Positions 17,495 through 26,826 of a stretch of DNA of 64,000 bases are shown piece after piece; within the stretch, counting starts at the first letter, position 1, and each line of letters starts with the position of its first letter. The notes under the pieces are model-generated. The model saw only the letters and a list, made by a program, of their open reading frames with translations. It was not told the origin of the DNA and made no database searches. Position numbers and translations under genes: made by a program. Origin of the DNA: Geodermatophilus sp. TF02-6 (GTDB lineage Bacteria > Actinomycetota > Actinomycetes > Mycobacteriales > Geodermatophilaceae); assembly GCF_003319115.1 (NCBI RefSeq), contig NZ_QOHF01000015.1, positions 1 to 64,000 on the forward strand, read 5' to 3'.

Positions 17495-17824
17495 TCAGGC
17501 CGACGACCCGGCCGGCAGCGCGGGCCGCTCGTCGGGCAGGAGCAGGTCGTGGACGTGGACGTCGACGGGCCGGTCCCCGGCCAGGGGTGCGACCGCCTCC
17601 CGGATCTGCTCGGCCACGGCGGCCATCGGCAGGCCGTGGACGGCGATCACCGCGACCCGGACGCGGTCCGGCGAGACGTACACCCCGTCGACCCGTCGTC
17701 CGGGCAGGTAGGTGGCCGTCGAGCGCGGTCCACCCGCGTGCAGCGAGGCCACCGCCGGGCAGGCCGCCACCGCGGCGGCGAGGGCGTCCGCCTCGACCGC
17801 CACGGTGTCCGGCCCGGCGCTCAT
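17495..17824 (-). CDS. Minimal Asp23-like protein
   Basis: A 109-residue protein with a short Asp23-like fold: ACPAVASLHAGGPRSTATYL, then VRVAVIAVHGLPMAAVAEQI and a VDVHVHDLLLP strand. The IAVHGLPMAAVAEQIR segment aligns with the IAVDYGVPIPQVAEQVR segment of the other Asp23 proteins here. The ATG at 17824 overlaps the preceding Asp23 stop (17821-17824), so it is translated with it. It may be an accessory subunit. Confidence 0.75.
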   Translation of the reverse strand: MSAGPDTVAVEADALAAAVAACPAVASLHAGGPRSTATYLPGRRVDGVYVSPDRVRVAVIAVHGLPMAAVAEQIREAVAPLAGDRPVDVHVHDLLLPDERPALPAGSSA

Positions 17825-18285
17825 CGGACCCGCGGGGGCTCCTGCGGGCCCTCGTCGTCGCCGGGCAGGTGGATGTCGTTGACCGAGATGTTGACCTCGG
17901 TGACCTGCAGGCCGGTCATCCCCTCCACCGAGGCGATGACGTTGCGCCGCACCGAACGGGCCACGTCGACGATCGGCACGCCGTACTCGGTGACCAGGTC
18001 CAGGTCGACCGCGGCCTGCTTGTCCCCGACCTCCACCGACACGCCCTGACCGATCGACTGGCTGGCGCCGGGGATCCGCTCGCGCAGCGCACCGATCGTG
18101 CGGGCCGCGCCACCGCCGAGGGCGTACACCCCGGAGACCTCCCGCGCCGCCAGGCCGGCGATCTTCTGCACCACGTCGTCGGCGATCGTGGTGTTGCCCT
18201 GGCTGCTCTGCAACGAGGACGGAGACGCCTGCGCGATGGTGCTGGAGGACGTCGAGGTGCTGGTGGAGCTCGGTGACTGCGTCAC
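17821..18285 (-). CDS. Asp23/Gls24 family envelope stress protein
   Basis: A 154-residue protein, first gene of the minus-strand cluster. A Ser/Thr-rich N-terminus of about 30 residues precedes a full Asp23 domain: TTIADDVVQKIAGLAAREV, VDLDLVTEYGVPIVDVARSV and MTGLQVTEVNISVNDIHLP. Asp23 proteins form a membrane-associated layer and counter cell-wall stress in Firmicutes. The GTG at 18285 has AGGAAGG upstream. The gene is divergent from the ECF sigma factor at 18473, with a shared promoter region of less than 190 bp. Confidence 0.9.
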   Translation of the reverse strand: MTQSPSSTSTSTSSSTIAQASPSSLQSSQGNTTIADDVVQKIAGLAAREVSGVYALGGGAARTIGALRERIPGASQSIGQGVSVEVGDKQAAVDLDLVTEYGVPIVDVARSVRRNVIASVEGMTGLQVTEVNISVNDIHLPGDDEGPQEPPRVR

Positions 18286-18472
18286 GGTGGTGCCTTCCTG
18301 AGCATCGGGTACGACTACGGTCCTGTGCCGAGGGGCAGCAGCGGCGATGCGGGTACGCCGTCCTGTCCGCGCGGCGGCGGCTCACACCTCTTTCGACACA
18401 CTCCAGCGGGGAAGGGTTACGGGCCATGGCCAGGAGAACGCAACGGCGCACCGTCTCGCCGGTCGTCCGCTC

Positions 18473-19051
18473 GTGACAGGAGGACCATCGGGCGATGACG
18501 CTCCGGCCGATCCGACCGAGGCCCGCTGGGTGGAGCTGGCCCGCGCGGGGGACGAGGACGCCTTCGCGGCGCTGGTCCGCACCCACCAGGACCGGCTGTA
18601 CGCGGTCGCGCTGCGCATGACCGGCGAACCGCACGACGCCCAGGACGTCGTCCAGGAGGCGCTGCTGCAGGCCTGGCAGCACCTGCCCACCTTCCGCGGC
18701 GACGCCCGGTTCTCCACCTGGGTCACCCGGATCGTGGTCAACCGCTGCCACAACCTGCGCCGGGCCGCCCGACCCGTCCAGCCCCTGCCCGACGAGGAGG
18801 ACGCGGCAGCGACCCTGCCGTCCTCACCGGCCGCGGAGACCCTGGCCGTCTCGGCGCGCCGGCGCGAGGCCGTCCGCCAAGCGCTGCTCGCCCTGCCCTT
18901 CGACCAACGCGCTCCCCTGGTGCTGACCACGTTCAGCGGCTGTACGTACGGGGAGACGGGGCGGATCCTCGGGATCAGCGAAGGGGCCGCCAAGGTCCGG
19001 GCCCACCGCGCTCGGCGTGCTCTGTCCGACCGTCTGCGGGAGTGGAAGTGA
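18473..19051 (+). CDS. ECF-type RNA polymerase sigma factor
   Basis: A 192-residue sigma-70 factor of the ECF class. Region 2 begins DEDAFAALVRTHQDRLYAVA and includes DAQDVVQEALLQAWQHLPTF and RFSTWVTRIVVNRC; region 4 runs from LLALPFDQRAPLVLTTF to ISEGAAKVRAHRARRAL. The start is uncertain: the GTG at 18473 is used, though the frame is open back to an ATG at 18347 that follows a TACGGT -10-like sequence. The next gene, overlapping by 4 bp, carries an anti-sigma-type zinc motif, so the pair probably forms a stress-sensing switch for the divergent Asp23 operon. Confidence 0.88.
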   Translation: MTGGPSGDDAPADPTEARWVELARAGDEDAFAALVRTHQDRLYAVALRMTGEPHDAQDVVQEALLQAWQHLPTFRGDARFSTWVTRIVVNRCHNLRRAARPVQPLPDEEDAAATLPSSPAAETLAVSARRREAVRQALLALPFDQRAPLVLTTFSGCTYGETGRILGISEGAAKVRAHRARRALSDRLREWK

Positions 19052-19719
19052 CCGCGGTGCCCGGCAACGAGGAGAACGCCGCTCCCGGCGGCGCCGGCGG
19101 TGGAGACCGGCTGCCCTGCGGCGCCTCGGTCGACGACCTCTTCGCCCAGGTGACCGCCGGCGCCCGGCCGAGGGACGCCGACCACCAGCGGACCTGCCCG
19201 CACTGCCGGGCCCACCTCGCCGAGCTGCAGGAGCTCTGGGCGCCGGTGGAGGCGCTCGCCGCGGAGGAGGTGCGCGCCCCTGCGGGCCTGCTGCAGGCGG
19301 TCATGGCGCAGGTGCGGGAGCTGTCCCGCCACACCTGGTACGCCGTGCTGCCCGGACCCACCGGTTCCACCCGCGTGGCCGCCCGGGTCGTCGGGGCCGT
19401 CGCCCGGCTCGCCGCCGAGTCGGTCCCCCACGTCACCCTGGCCCTGGGCGGAGGACACACGGCCACTCCTCCCGGCGGCACTCCCGACCCCGACCGCATC
19501 GCCGGGCAGGAGAGCGAGTCCGCCACCGACGTCGGCGTCGCGGGCACCCGCGTCGTCGTCGACGTCCAGATCGCCGTGGACTACGGCGTCCCGATCCCGC
19601 AGGTCGCCGAGCAGGTGCGCGCCCAGATCATCCGCCACCTGGATGCGCAGACCGGGCTGACCGCCAGCGAGGTCGACGTCACCGTGGTCGACGTCCGTCC
19701 GCCGGGGACCGCCCGGTGA
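19048..19719 (+). CDS. Zinc anti-sigma motif fused to an Asp23 domain
   Basis: A 223-residue two-part protein. The N-terminal part has DHQRTCPHCRAHL, the exact Hx3Cx2C arrangement of zinc anti-sigma (ZAS) domains, followed by APVEALAAEEVRAPAGLL. The C-terminal part (about residues 145-218) is an Asp23 domain: TRVVVDVQIAVDYGVPIPQV, then TGLTASEVDVTVVDV. The GTG at 19048 overlaps the sigma stop (GTGA). The fusion suggests a soluble anti-sigma that docks onto the Asp23/AmaP layer and releases sigma on envelope damage. The domains are seen directly; the mechanism is inferred. Confidence 0.82.
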   Translation: MTAVPGNEENAAPGGAGGGDRLPCGASVDDLFAQVTAGARPRDADHQRTCPHCRAHLAELQELWAPVEALAAEEVRAPAGLLQAVMAQVRELSRHTWYAVLPGPTGSTRVAARVVGAVARLAAESVPHVTLALGGGHTATPPGGTPDPDRIAGQESESATDVGVAGTRVVVDVQIAVDYGVPIPQVAEQVRAQIIRHLDAQTGLTASEVDVTVVDVRPPGTAR

Positions 19720-19800
19720 CCCGCCGGTGCGCAGATCCTCCGCGACCGCAGTGACCGCAAGGGGGGACGGCGGCGGCCGCGGTGCGACCATGGTCGCGCC

Positions 19801-21321
<1,521 letters not shown>

Positions 21322-21433
21322 CCGGGGCGGCCGGCCGGGGTGTGCGGTGCCTCTCCCGAGGCGCCGACCGTGGTCGGGTGGTGTGGTTGCCGGGTCGCCG
21401 TGCCGCCGGTCGGCGCCGGGTGCTGGAGGTGCG

Positions 21434-22060
21434 ATGACCGTGGACGCCGGGAGGGTCGGCCCGCTCGGGCCGGCCGACGTCGATGCGGCGGTGGCCGTCC
21501 TGGCGGCCAGCCACGCCGACTACCCCGCCTTCCGCCACGTCTGGCCGCGGCCGCAGGTCCGCGCCCGCGCGCTGCGGCCGTTCCTCCGAGCGAGCGTCGC
21601 CGATGCCGCCGCCCTGTCCGCCAGCACCGTGGGCCGCGACCGGGACGGCGTCCTCGCCGTGGCGCTCTGGCTGCCGCCCGGCGCCTTCCCCTGGTCGACG
21701 GCGCGCAAGCTGCGGGCGGCGCCGGCGTTGCTCCGCACTGCGCTGGCCGCGCCGCGCTCCGCTCCGGCGTTCGCCCGGATCGGCTCCTCCGCCGAGCGGA
21801 CCCACCCCGGCGAGCCGAGCTGGTACCTCGAGACGCTGGGCGTGCACCCCCGCGCACAACGGCAGGGCTGGGGGCAGCGGGTGCTCCGACCGGGCCTCGA
21901 GCGGGCCGACCGCGAGGGGCGGGCGTGCTACGTCGAGACGTCCGACCCCGCCAACGAGCGCTTCTACCGGTCGCTCGGCTTCGAGGTGGTGGCTCCCCGC
22001 CTCGAGCACCTGCCCGGCGGCCCGCCCTACCTGGGCCTGCGCCGCCCGCCGGGCGGCTGA
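21434..22060 (+). CDS. GNAT-family N-acetyltransferase
   Basis: A 208-residue GNAT protein. The acetyl-CoA pyrophosphate loop is recognisable as LGVHPRAQRQGWGQRVL near residue 138, and the following VETSDPANERFYRSLGFEVV is motif B. The N-terminal half is variable, as usual, so the substrate is unknown. The ATG at 21434 has TGGAGG immediately upstream. Confidence 0.87.
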   Translation: MTVDAGRVGPLGPADVDAAVAVLAASHADYPAFRHVWPRPQVRARALRPFLRASVADAAALSASTVGRDRDGVLAVALWLPPGAFPWSTARKLRAAPALLRTALAAPRSAPAFARIGSSAERTHPGEPSWYLETLGVHPRAQRQGWGQRVLRPGLERADREGRACYVETSDPANERFYRSLGFEVVAPRLEHLPGGPPYLGLRRPPGG

Positions 22061-22103
22061 GGGCCGACCGCCGCGCCTGCGCGAGCCGTCGTCCGGAGGT
22101 CGG

Positions 22104-22295
22104 CTACCCCTGCTCGGGGTCGGCGTCCTCGTCGGCGGGCGCCGACTCCTCCGGCTCGAAGCTGTCGGCCTCCCCGAGCCCCATGCCCACGCCGGTACCG
22201 GACGGGTCCGGCGTTCGACCGCTGCCCTGCGACTCCGACGGGGCCGACGGGCGGGTCTCGTCCACGGGCGGCCGGCCCTGGGCGCTCTCGGTCAT
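22104..22295 (-). CDS. Small acidic low-complexity protein (63 aa)
   Basis: The ATG at 22295 has a GGAGGAGAGAGGA ribosome-binding stretch upstream. The product (TESAQGRPPVDETRPSAPSE, ending SAPADEDADPEQG) is acidic, Pro/Ser-rich and without hydrophobic segments, so probably disordered. No family is recognised. Upstream, on the same strand and frame, lies a fragment resembling an amidohydrolase. Confidence 0.55.
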   Translation of the reverse strand: MTESAQGRPPVDETRPSAPSESQGSGRTPDPSGTGVGMGLGEADSFEPEESAPADEDADPEQG

Positions 22296-22399
22296 CTCCG
22301 GGTTCCTCTCTCCTCCGGGATCGCCGGTCCCCGTCGGGGCGGCGCGGTCGCCGAGGGCCGGGCGAGCTCGGGTCCCTCCGGCGGCGGTTCGCGGGGCGG

Positions 22400-22511
22400 C
22401 AGCGGGTCGGGCGTCGAAGCCCTGGTGCGCGTGGGCGTCGACCAGCCCGGGCAGCAGCGTGCCGTCACCGGGCCAGACGCGGTCGGCCGTGCACCGGGTC
22501 TGGTCCACCGG
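22400..22511 (-). pseudogene. Amidohydrolase N-terminal fragment
   Basis: On the minus strand the codons read RVWPGDGTLLPGLVDAHAHQ followed by GFDA. This matches the strand-and-metal motif (TLLPGLVDAHxH) that ends the N-terminal beta-sandwich of imidazolonepropionase-like amidohydrolases. Nothing resembling the rest of such an enzyme follows: the frame becomes Ala/Arg-rich and merges with a small acidic gene. It is best read as a decayed gene; start and end are approximate. Confidence 0.45.
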
Positions 22512-22601
22512 GCCTCCCCCCAGTCGCCTGGTCCGGACGCTAGGGACGGCGGCCGTGCCCGGCAAGGGGCCGCGGCGGCACGCCCACGGCATCCTGGGGT
22601 C

Positions 22602-23774
22602 GTGAGCGCTGACGTGCCCCTCGTCTTCGACGAGCTGACCGAGGAGGGGCTGCGCTCCGCGGGCAGTCTCAAGTGGACCCGCTACGGCGAGGCGATCGGC
22701 GCCTTCGTCGCCGAGATGGACTTCGGGACCGCACCCGCGGTCACCCGGGCGCTGCACGAGGCGGTGGACGCCGGCCGCTTGGGCTACCTGCCCACGCCGG
22801 CGGCGCTGGACATGGCCCGGGCCTGCGCGCGGTGGCAGGCAGACCGCCACGGCTGGCCGGTGCCGGCCGAGTGGATCACCCCGCTGCCCGACGTCATCGC
22901 CGGGCTGCAGGCGGCGATCGAGCACTTCACCCCGCCGGGCAGCCCGGTCGTGCTGCCCACGCCGGCCTACATGCCCTTCCTCCTCGTCCCCGGGTTGATG
23001 GGCCGCGAGCTGGTCGAGGTGCCCATGGTGGACGACGGCGGCCGGCTCACCTACGACCTCGACGCCCTGGACCGCGCCTTTGCCGCCGCCGGTGGGCGGC
23101 TGCTGGTGCACGTCAACCCGCACAACCCGACCGGGCGGGTGTTCACCGCCGACGAGCAGCTGGCCCTGGCCGAGGTGGTCGACCGGCACGGGATCCGGGT
23201 GTTCTCCGACGAGATCCACGCCCCGCTGGTGTACCCGGGCGCGGTGCACCGCCCCTACGCCGCGCTCTCCCCGGCGACCGCGGCGCACACGGTGACCGCG
23301 ACCTCGGCGTCCAAGGCGTGGAACCTGCCCGGGCTCAAGGCCGCCCAGTTCCTGGTCAGCAACGAGGCCGACGCCGCGTCCTGGGCGGAGAAGGGGGCGT
23401 TCGCCGCCCACGGCGCGGCGACCCTCGGGGTGCTGGCCGCCACCGCCGCCTACACGGAGGGCGCCGCCTGGCTGGACGACGTCCTCGCCTACCTGGACGG
23501 CAACCGCCGGCTGCTCGGGGAGCTGCTCGCCGAGCGGCTGCCGCAGGTCCGCTACACCCCGCCGGAGGGCACCTACCTGGCCTGGCTCGACTGCCGGGAG
23601 CTCGGGGTGGAGGGCTCGGTCGGCGACCTCCTGCTCGAGCGGGCCGGGGTCGCGCTGGTCGACGGGCCGGCGTGCGGCGCGCCGGGGGCGGGCCACGTGC
23701 GGCTGAACTTCGCCACCCCGCGGCCGGTGCTGCGCACCATCGTCGAGCGGATGGCCGCCGCCGTCCGCAGCTGA
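22602..23774 (+). CDS. PatB/MalY-type PLP-dependent aminotransferase or C-S lyase
   Basis: A 390-residue fold-type I PLP enzyme. WTRYGEAIGAFVAEMDFG is the characteristic N-terminal block of the PatB/MalY group. HVNPHNPTGRVF near residue 170, FSDEIHAPLVYPG near 205 and the PLP lysine in TSASKAWNLPGLK near 235 complete the active site. Most members are cystathionine beta-lyase-like (C-S lyases) rather than aminotransferases. The GTG at 22602 follows a CATCCT -10-like hexamer at 6-bp spacing without a good Shine-Dalgarno. Confidence 0.87.
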   Translation: MSADVPLVFDELTEEGLRSAGSLKWTRYGEAIGAFVAEMDFGTAPAVTRALHEAVDAGRLGYLPTPAALDMARACARWQADRHGWPVPAEWITPLPDVIAGLQAAIEHFTPPGSPVVLPTPAYMPFLLVPGLMGRELVEVPMVDDGGRLTYDLDALDRAFAAAGGRLLVHVNPHNPTGRVFTADEQLALAEVVDRHGIRVFSDEIHAPLVYPGAVHRPYAALSPATAAHTVTATSASKAWNLPGLKAAQFLVSNEADAASWAEKGAFAAHGAATLGVLAATAAYTEGAAWLDDVLAYLDGNRRLLGELLAERLPQVRYTPPEGTYLAWLDCRELGVEGSVGDLLLERAGVALVDGPACGAPGAGHVRLNFATPRPVLRTIVERMAAAVRS

Positions 23775-23855
23775 CCGGCCCCCGCCGTCACCGGCCCCGT
23801 CCAGAGGCTCAGGCCCCCTCCCGGGTCCCACTGGCCACGTCCCGGGCACCGCCCT

Positions 23856-23888
23856 GAGCTTGCGAAGGGTGGGGAGGACGGGGTCCTC
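23856..23888. repeat. Dispersed G-rich 34-bp repeat, copy 1
   Basis: GAGCTTGCGAAGGG, then TGGGG, then AGGACGGGGTCCTC. The end AGGAC-GGG-GTCCT is a short palindrome. The copy lies between two convergent genes (PatB-like and GH15), 2 bp before the GH15 stop. Related copies lie at 33545-33577, 33583-33616, 41097-41130 and, in part, at 54270-54284. Confidence 0.75.
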
Positions 23889-23890
23889 GT

Positions 23891-25681
23891 TCAGCCCACC
23901 CGCTCGCCCACCGGCCGGGCGGCGGTGGACAGCCGGCGGGCGGTGTCGACGAGCGGGACGTGGCTGAAGGCCTGCGGGAAGTTGCCGACCAGGCGCCGGG
24001 CCCTGGGGTCGTACTCCTCGGACAGCAGGCCCAGGTCGTTGCGCAGCCCGAGCAGCCGTTCGAACACCGCGCGGGCCTCGTCGTGGCGGCCGAGCAGGGA
24101 GTAGTTGTCGGCGAGCCAGAACGTGCAGGCGAGGAAGGCGCCCTCGCCCGGCGGCAGCCCGTCGGCGGTGTTGCCCGGCTGCTGGGTGTAGCGCTGCACG
24201 AAGCCGTCCCGGAGCAGCTCGCGTTCGATGGCGGCGACGGTGCCGCGGACGCGGTCGTCGGTGGCGGGGAGGAAGCCGACCAGGGGCACCATGAGCAGCG
24301 CGGCGTCGAGCTCGGCGGAGCCGTAGTACTGCGTGAAGGTGCCGCGCTCGGCGTCGAAGCCCTCGTGGAGGATCTGCTGGCGGATCTCCTCGCGCAGGCC
24401 GCGCCACCGGTCGACCGGGCCGGGCAGGCCGAAGTCCTCGACCGCCTTGACGCCGCGGTCGACGGCGACCCAGGCCATGAGCTTGGAGTGGGTGAAGTGC
24501 TTCGGCCCGCCCCGGACCTCCCAGATGCCCTCGTCGGGTTCGGTCCAGTGCTCCTCCACGAACCGGAGCAGCTCCAGCTGCAGCGTCCAGGACGGGTCCT
24601 CCCGCTGCAGCCCCGACCTGCGGGCCAGGTGCAGGGCGTCCATGACCTCGCCGTAGACGTCGAGCTGGAACTGCTTGGCCGCCGCGTTGCCGATCCGCAC
24701 CGGGTTCCCGTCGTAGCCGGGCAGCCAGTCGGCGACGTACTCCTCCAACCGCCGCTCCCCGGCCACCCCGTACATGATCTGCATCTCGGCCGGGTCGCCG
24801 GCGACCGCCCGCAGCAGCCACCTGCGCCACTGCGCGGCCTCGGTCGAGAAGCCGCAGTACAGCATCGACTGCAGGGTGATGGTGGCGTCGCGCAGCCAGC
24901 AGAACCGGTAGTCCCAGTTGCGCACGCCGCCGAGCTGCTCGGGCAGGGACGTCGTCGCGGCGGCGACGATGCCGCCGGTGGGGGCGTAGGTGAGCGCCTT
25001 GAGGGTGATCAGCGAGCGGTGGACCGCCTCCTTCCACTCGCCGTCGTAGGTGCACTGCGCCATCCACTCGTGCCAGTACGTCTCCGTGCTGTGCAGCGCG
25101 ACCATCGGGTCGACCGGCAGGGGCGTGGGCAGGTGCGAGGCCTGCCAGGTGAGCACGAACGGCGCCGCGAACCCCTCACCGACGCTGAAGTCGGCGACGG
25201 TGGCCAGGTCCTGTCCCCGCACCTCGACCGGTGTGCGCAGCCACACCGCGTCCGGCCCGGCGACGGCGACCAGCGCGCCGCCCTCCCGGTAGACCCAGGG
25301 CACCACGTGCCCGTAGTCGAAGCGCAGCCGCAGGTCCATGCGCATCGGCACCCGTCCGCGCACGCCCTCCACGATGCGCACCAGGTCCGGGGCCTCGCCC
25401 CGGATCGGCATGAAGTCGGTCACCCGGACCGTGCCCTCGTCGGTGTCGAACTCGGTCTCGAGCACCAGCGTGTCCTCGCGGTAGCGGCGACGGGTGGCCC
25501 GCACCGGCACGGCCGGAGCCAGCAGCCAGCGGCCGTGCTCCTCGGTGCCCAGCAGCGCGGCGAAGATCGCGCCCGAGTCGAAGCGGGGGAAGCACAGCCA
25601 GTCCACCGATCCGTCCCGGCCGATCAGGGCGGCGGACTGGGTGTCCCCGACGACGGCGTAGTGCTCCAGGGCCAGCGGCAC
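23891..25681 (-). CDS. Glycoside hydrolase family 15 (glucoamylase or trehalase)
   Basis: A 596-residue GH15 protein. The N-terminal beta-domain begins LEHYAVVGDTQSAALIGRDG and WLCFPRFDSGAIFAALLG. The (alpha/alpha)6 barrel contains NWDYRFCWLRDATITLQS near residue 268. LLSEEYDPRARRLVGNFPQA followed by FSHVPLV, near 560, carries the conserved Glu and His region. Mycobacterial homologues of this kind hydrolyse trehalose; others are glucoamylases. Both release glucose, which suits the glucose-dehydrogenase-like gene 17 bp upstream in the same operon. The GTG at 25681 has GGGGAGG upstream. Confidence 0.9.
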   Translation of the reverse strand: MPLALEHYAVVGDTQSAALIGRDGSVDWLCFPRFDSGAIFAALLGTEEHGRWLLAPAVPVRATRRRYREDTLVLETEFDTDEGTVRVTDFMPIRGEAPDLVRIVEGVRGRVPMRMDLRLRFDYGHVVPWVYREGGALVAVAGPDAVWLRTPVEVRGQDLATVADFSVGEGFAAPFVLTWQASHLPTPLPVDPMVALHSTETYWHEWMAQCTYDGEWKEAVHRSLITLKALTYAPTGGIVAAATTSLPEQLGGVRNWDYRFCWLRDATITLQSMLYCGFSTEAAQWRRWLLRAVAGDPAEMQIMYGVAGERRLEEYVADWLPGYDGNPVRIGNAAAKQFQLDVYGEVMDALHLARRSGLQREDPSWTLQLELLRFVEEHWTEPDEGIWEVRGGPKHFTHSKLMAWVAVDRGVKAVEDFGLPGPVDRWRGLREEIRQQILHEGFDAERGTFTQYYGSAELDAALLMVPLVGFLPATDDRVRGTVAAIERELLRDGFVQRYTQQPGNTADGLPPGEGAFLACTFWLADNYSLLGRHDEARAVFERLLGLRNDLGLLSEEYDPRARRLVGNFPQAFSHVPLVDTARRLSTAARPVGERVG

Positions 25682-25698
25682 GACCCGACCTCCCCTGC

Positions 25699-26745
25699 CT
25701 AGGCCTGCATCTCGAGCACGACCTTGACGTCCTCGGCGTGCCGCTGCAGGGCGTCGGCGTACCCGTCGAGGGGCACCCGTCGGGTGATCAGCCGCTCCAG
25801 CCACCCCGTGTCGGCGTCCGCGAGGGCCTGCGCGGCCTGCTCGTAGTGCGCCCGGTTGGCGTTCACCGAACCGAAGATCGCGTCGTTCTCCAGGACGATC
25901 TCCCGGCCCAGCGCCCCGGCGTCGACCGTGACGTTGCGGCCCCTCGGCGAGACGCCGGTCAGGCAGACGACCCCGTCGTGCCCGGACTGGTAGAGCACGT
26001 CCATGACCACCGACGGGACGCCGGAGCACTCGACGATGACGTCCGGCGCCAGACCGATCTCGCCGATGGGCTGCGTGTGGTACTCGGCACCCAGCGCCCG
26101 GGTGAGCTCTGGCTTGACCCCGTGCTCGACGACGTCGAGGACGTGGACCTCCAGGCCGCGCTGCACACCCAGGAGCGCGGCGAGCAGACCGATCGGCCCG
26201 GCGCCGGTCACCGCCACCGTCCGCGGCTCCCAGTGCACCCGGTGACCGATCCGCTCGATGTGGTCCCAGGCCTTGGCCACCACCGTGGTGGGTTCCAGCA
26301 GCACCCCGACCTGCGACAGCGCCGGGTCCAGCGCCACGGCGAAGTCCGGGGAGATGCGGTAGCGCTCCGAGGCGTAGCCGTGCAGTCCCTTGATGCCGCG
26401 TTCGGTGTACCGGCCGTTGCGGCACATGTCCCACTCGCCGACCGCGCAGTTGGCGCACGGCACCGGGTCGGGCCGCCGGACGATGCCCACCACGAGGTCA
26501 CCCGCGGCGAAGCCGGAGTCCGCCGGCGCCTCGGCCACCCGGCCCAGCGACTCGTGCCCGATGACCAGGTGGTCCTCGCCCGGGGGTGCCTCGCCGTAGT
26601 CCCCGGCGGCGATCTCCAGATCGGTCCCGCAGATCCCGATGGCCAGGGTCTCCACCAGCAGCGGCCCGTCGGCCACCGGTGGCTCCGGCACGTCCTGCAC
26701 ACCAGCCGAGCCGGCCTGACCCGGCCGGACCGTCAACGCCCGCAT
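25699..26745 (-). CDS. Zinc-dependent glucose 1-dehydrogenase-like MDR enzyme
   Basis: A 348-residue medium-chain dehydrogenase/reductase. The catalytic zinc Cys is in IGICGTDLEI near residue 39, with GHESLGRV following. Structural-zinc cysteines lie in PCANCAVGEWDMCRNG near 100. The nucleotide-binding loop is VTGAGPIGLLAALLG. TERGIKGLHGYASERY and LLEPTTVVAKAW are signatures of archaeal/haloarchaeal-type glucose dehydrogenases. It probably oxidises glucose to gluconolactone. The operon with GH15 suggests oxidation of the glucose released from trehalose or alpha-glucan. Confidence 0.85.
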   Translation of the reverse strand: MRALTVRPGQAGSAGVQDVPEPPVADGPLLVETLAIGICGTDLEIAAGDYGEAPPGEDHLVIGHESLGRVAEAPADSGFAAGDLVVGIVRRPDPVPCANCAVGEWDMCRNGRYTERGIKGLHGYASERYRISPDFAVALDPALSQVGVLLEPTTVVAKAWDHIERIGHRVHWEPRTVAVTGAGPIGLLAALLGVQRGLEVHVLDVVEHGVKPELTRALGAEYHTQPIGEIGLAPDVIVECSGVPSVVMDVLYQSGHDGVVCLTGVSPRGRNVTVDAGALGREIVLENDAIFGSVNANRAHYEQAAQALADADTGWLERLITRRVPLDGYADALQRHAEDVKVVLEMQA

Positions 26746-26826
26746 GCCGTGCCCCTACCCCGCGCCCGGGCCGCGGATGCGCCCGATCCACCCACGGCGA
26801 CGGCGGATCCGCGCGATCATGACCGC

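Noticed and set aside
18347-18472. N-terminal extension of the ECF sigma factor
   Set aside because: The frame is open and a -10-like box precedes the ATG, but the extra 42 residues have no sigma similarity and look like translated leader; kept only as an alternative start.
22104-25067. 987-codon minus-strand frame across the PatB-like and GH15 genes
   Set aside because: Shadow frame; only its last 63 codons (after the ATG at 22295) and an amidohydrolase-like fragment look meaningful.
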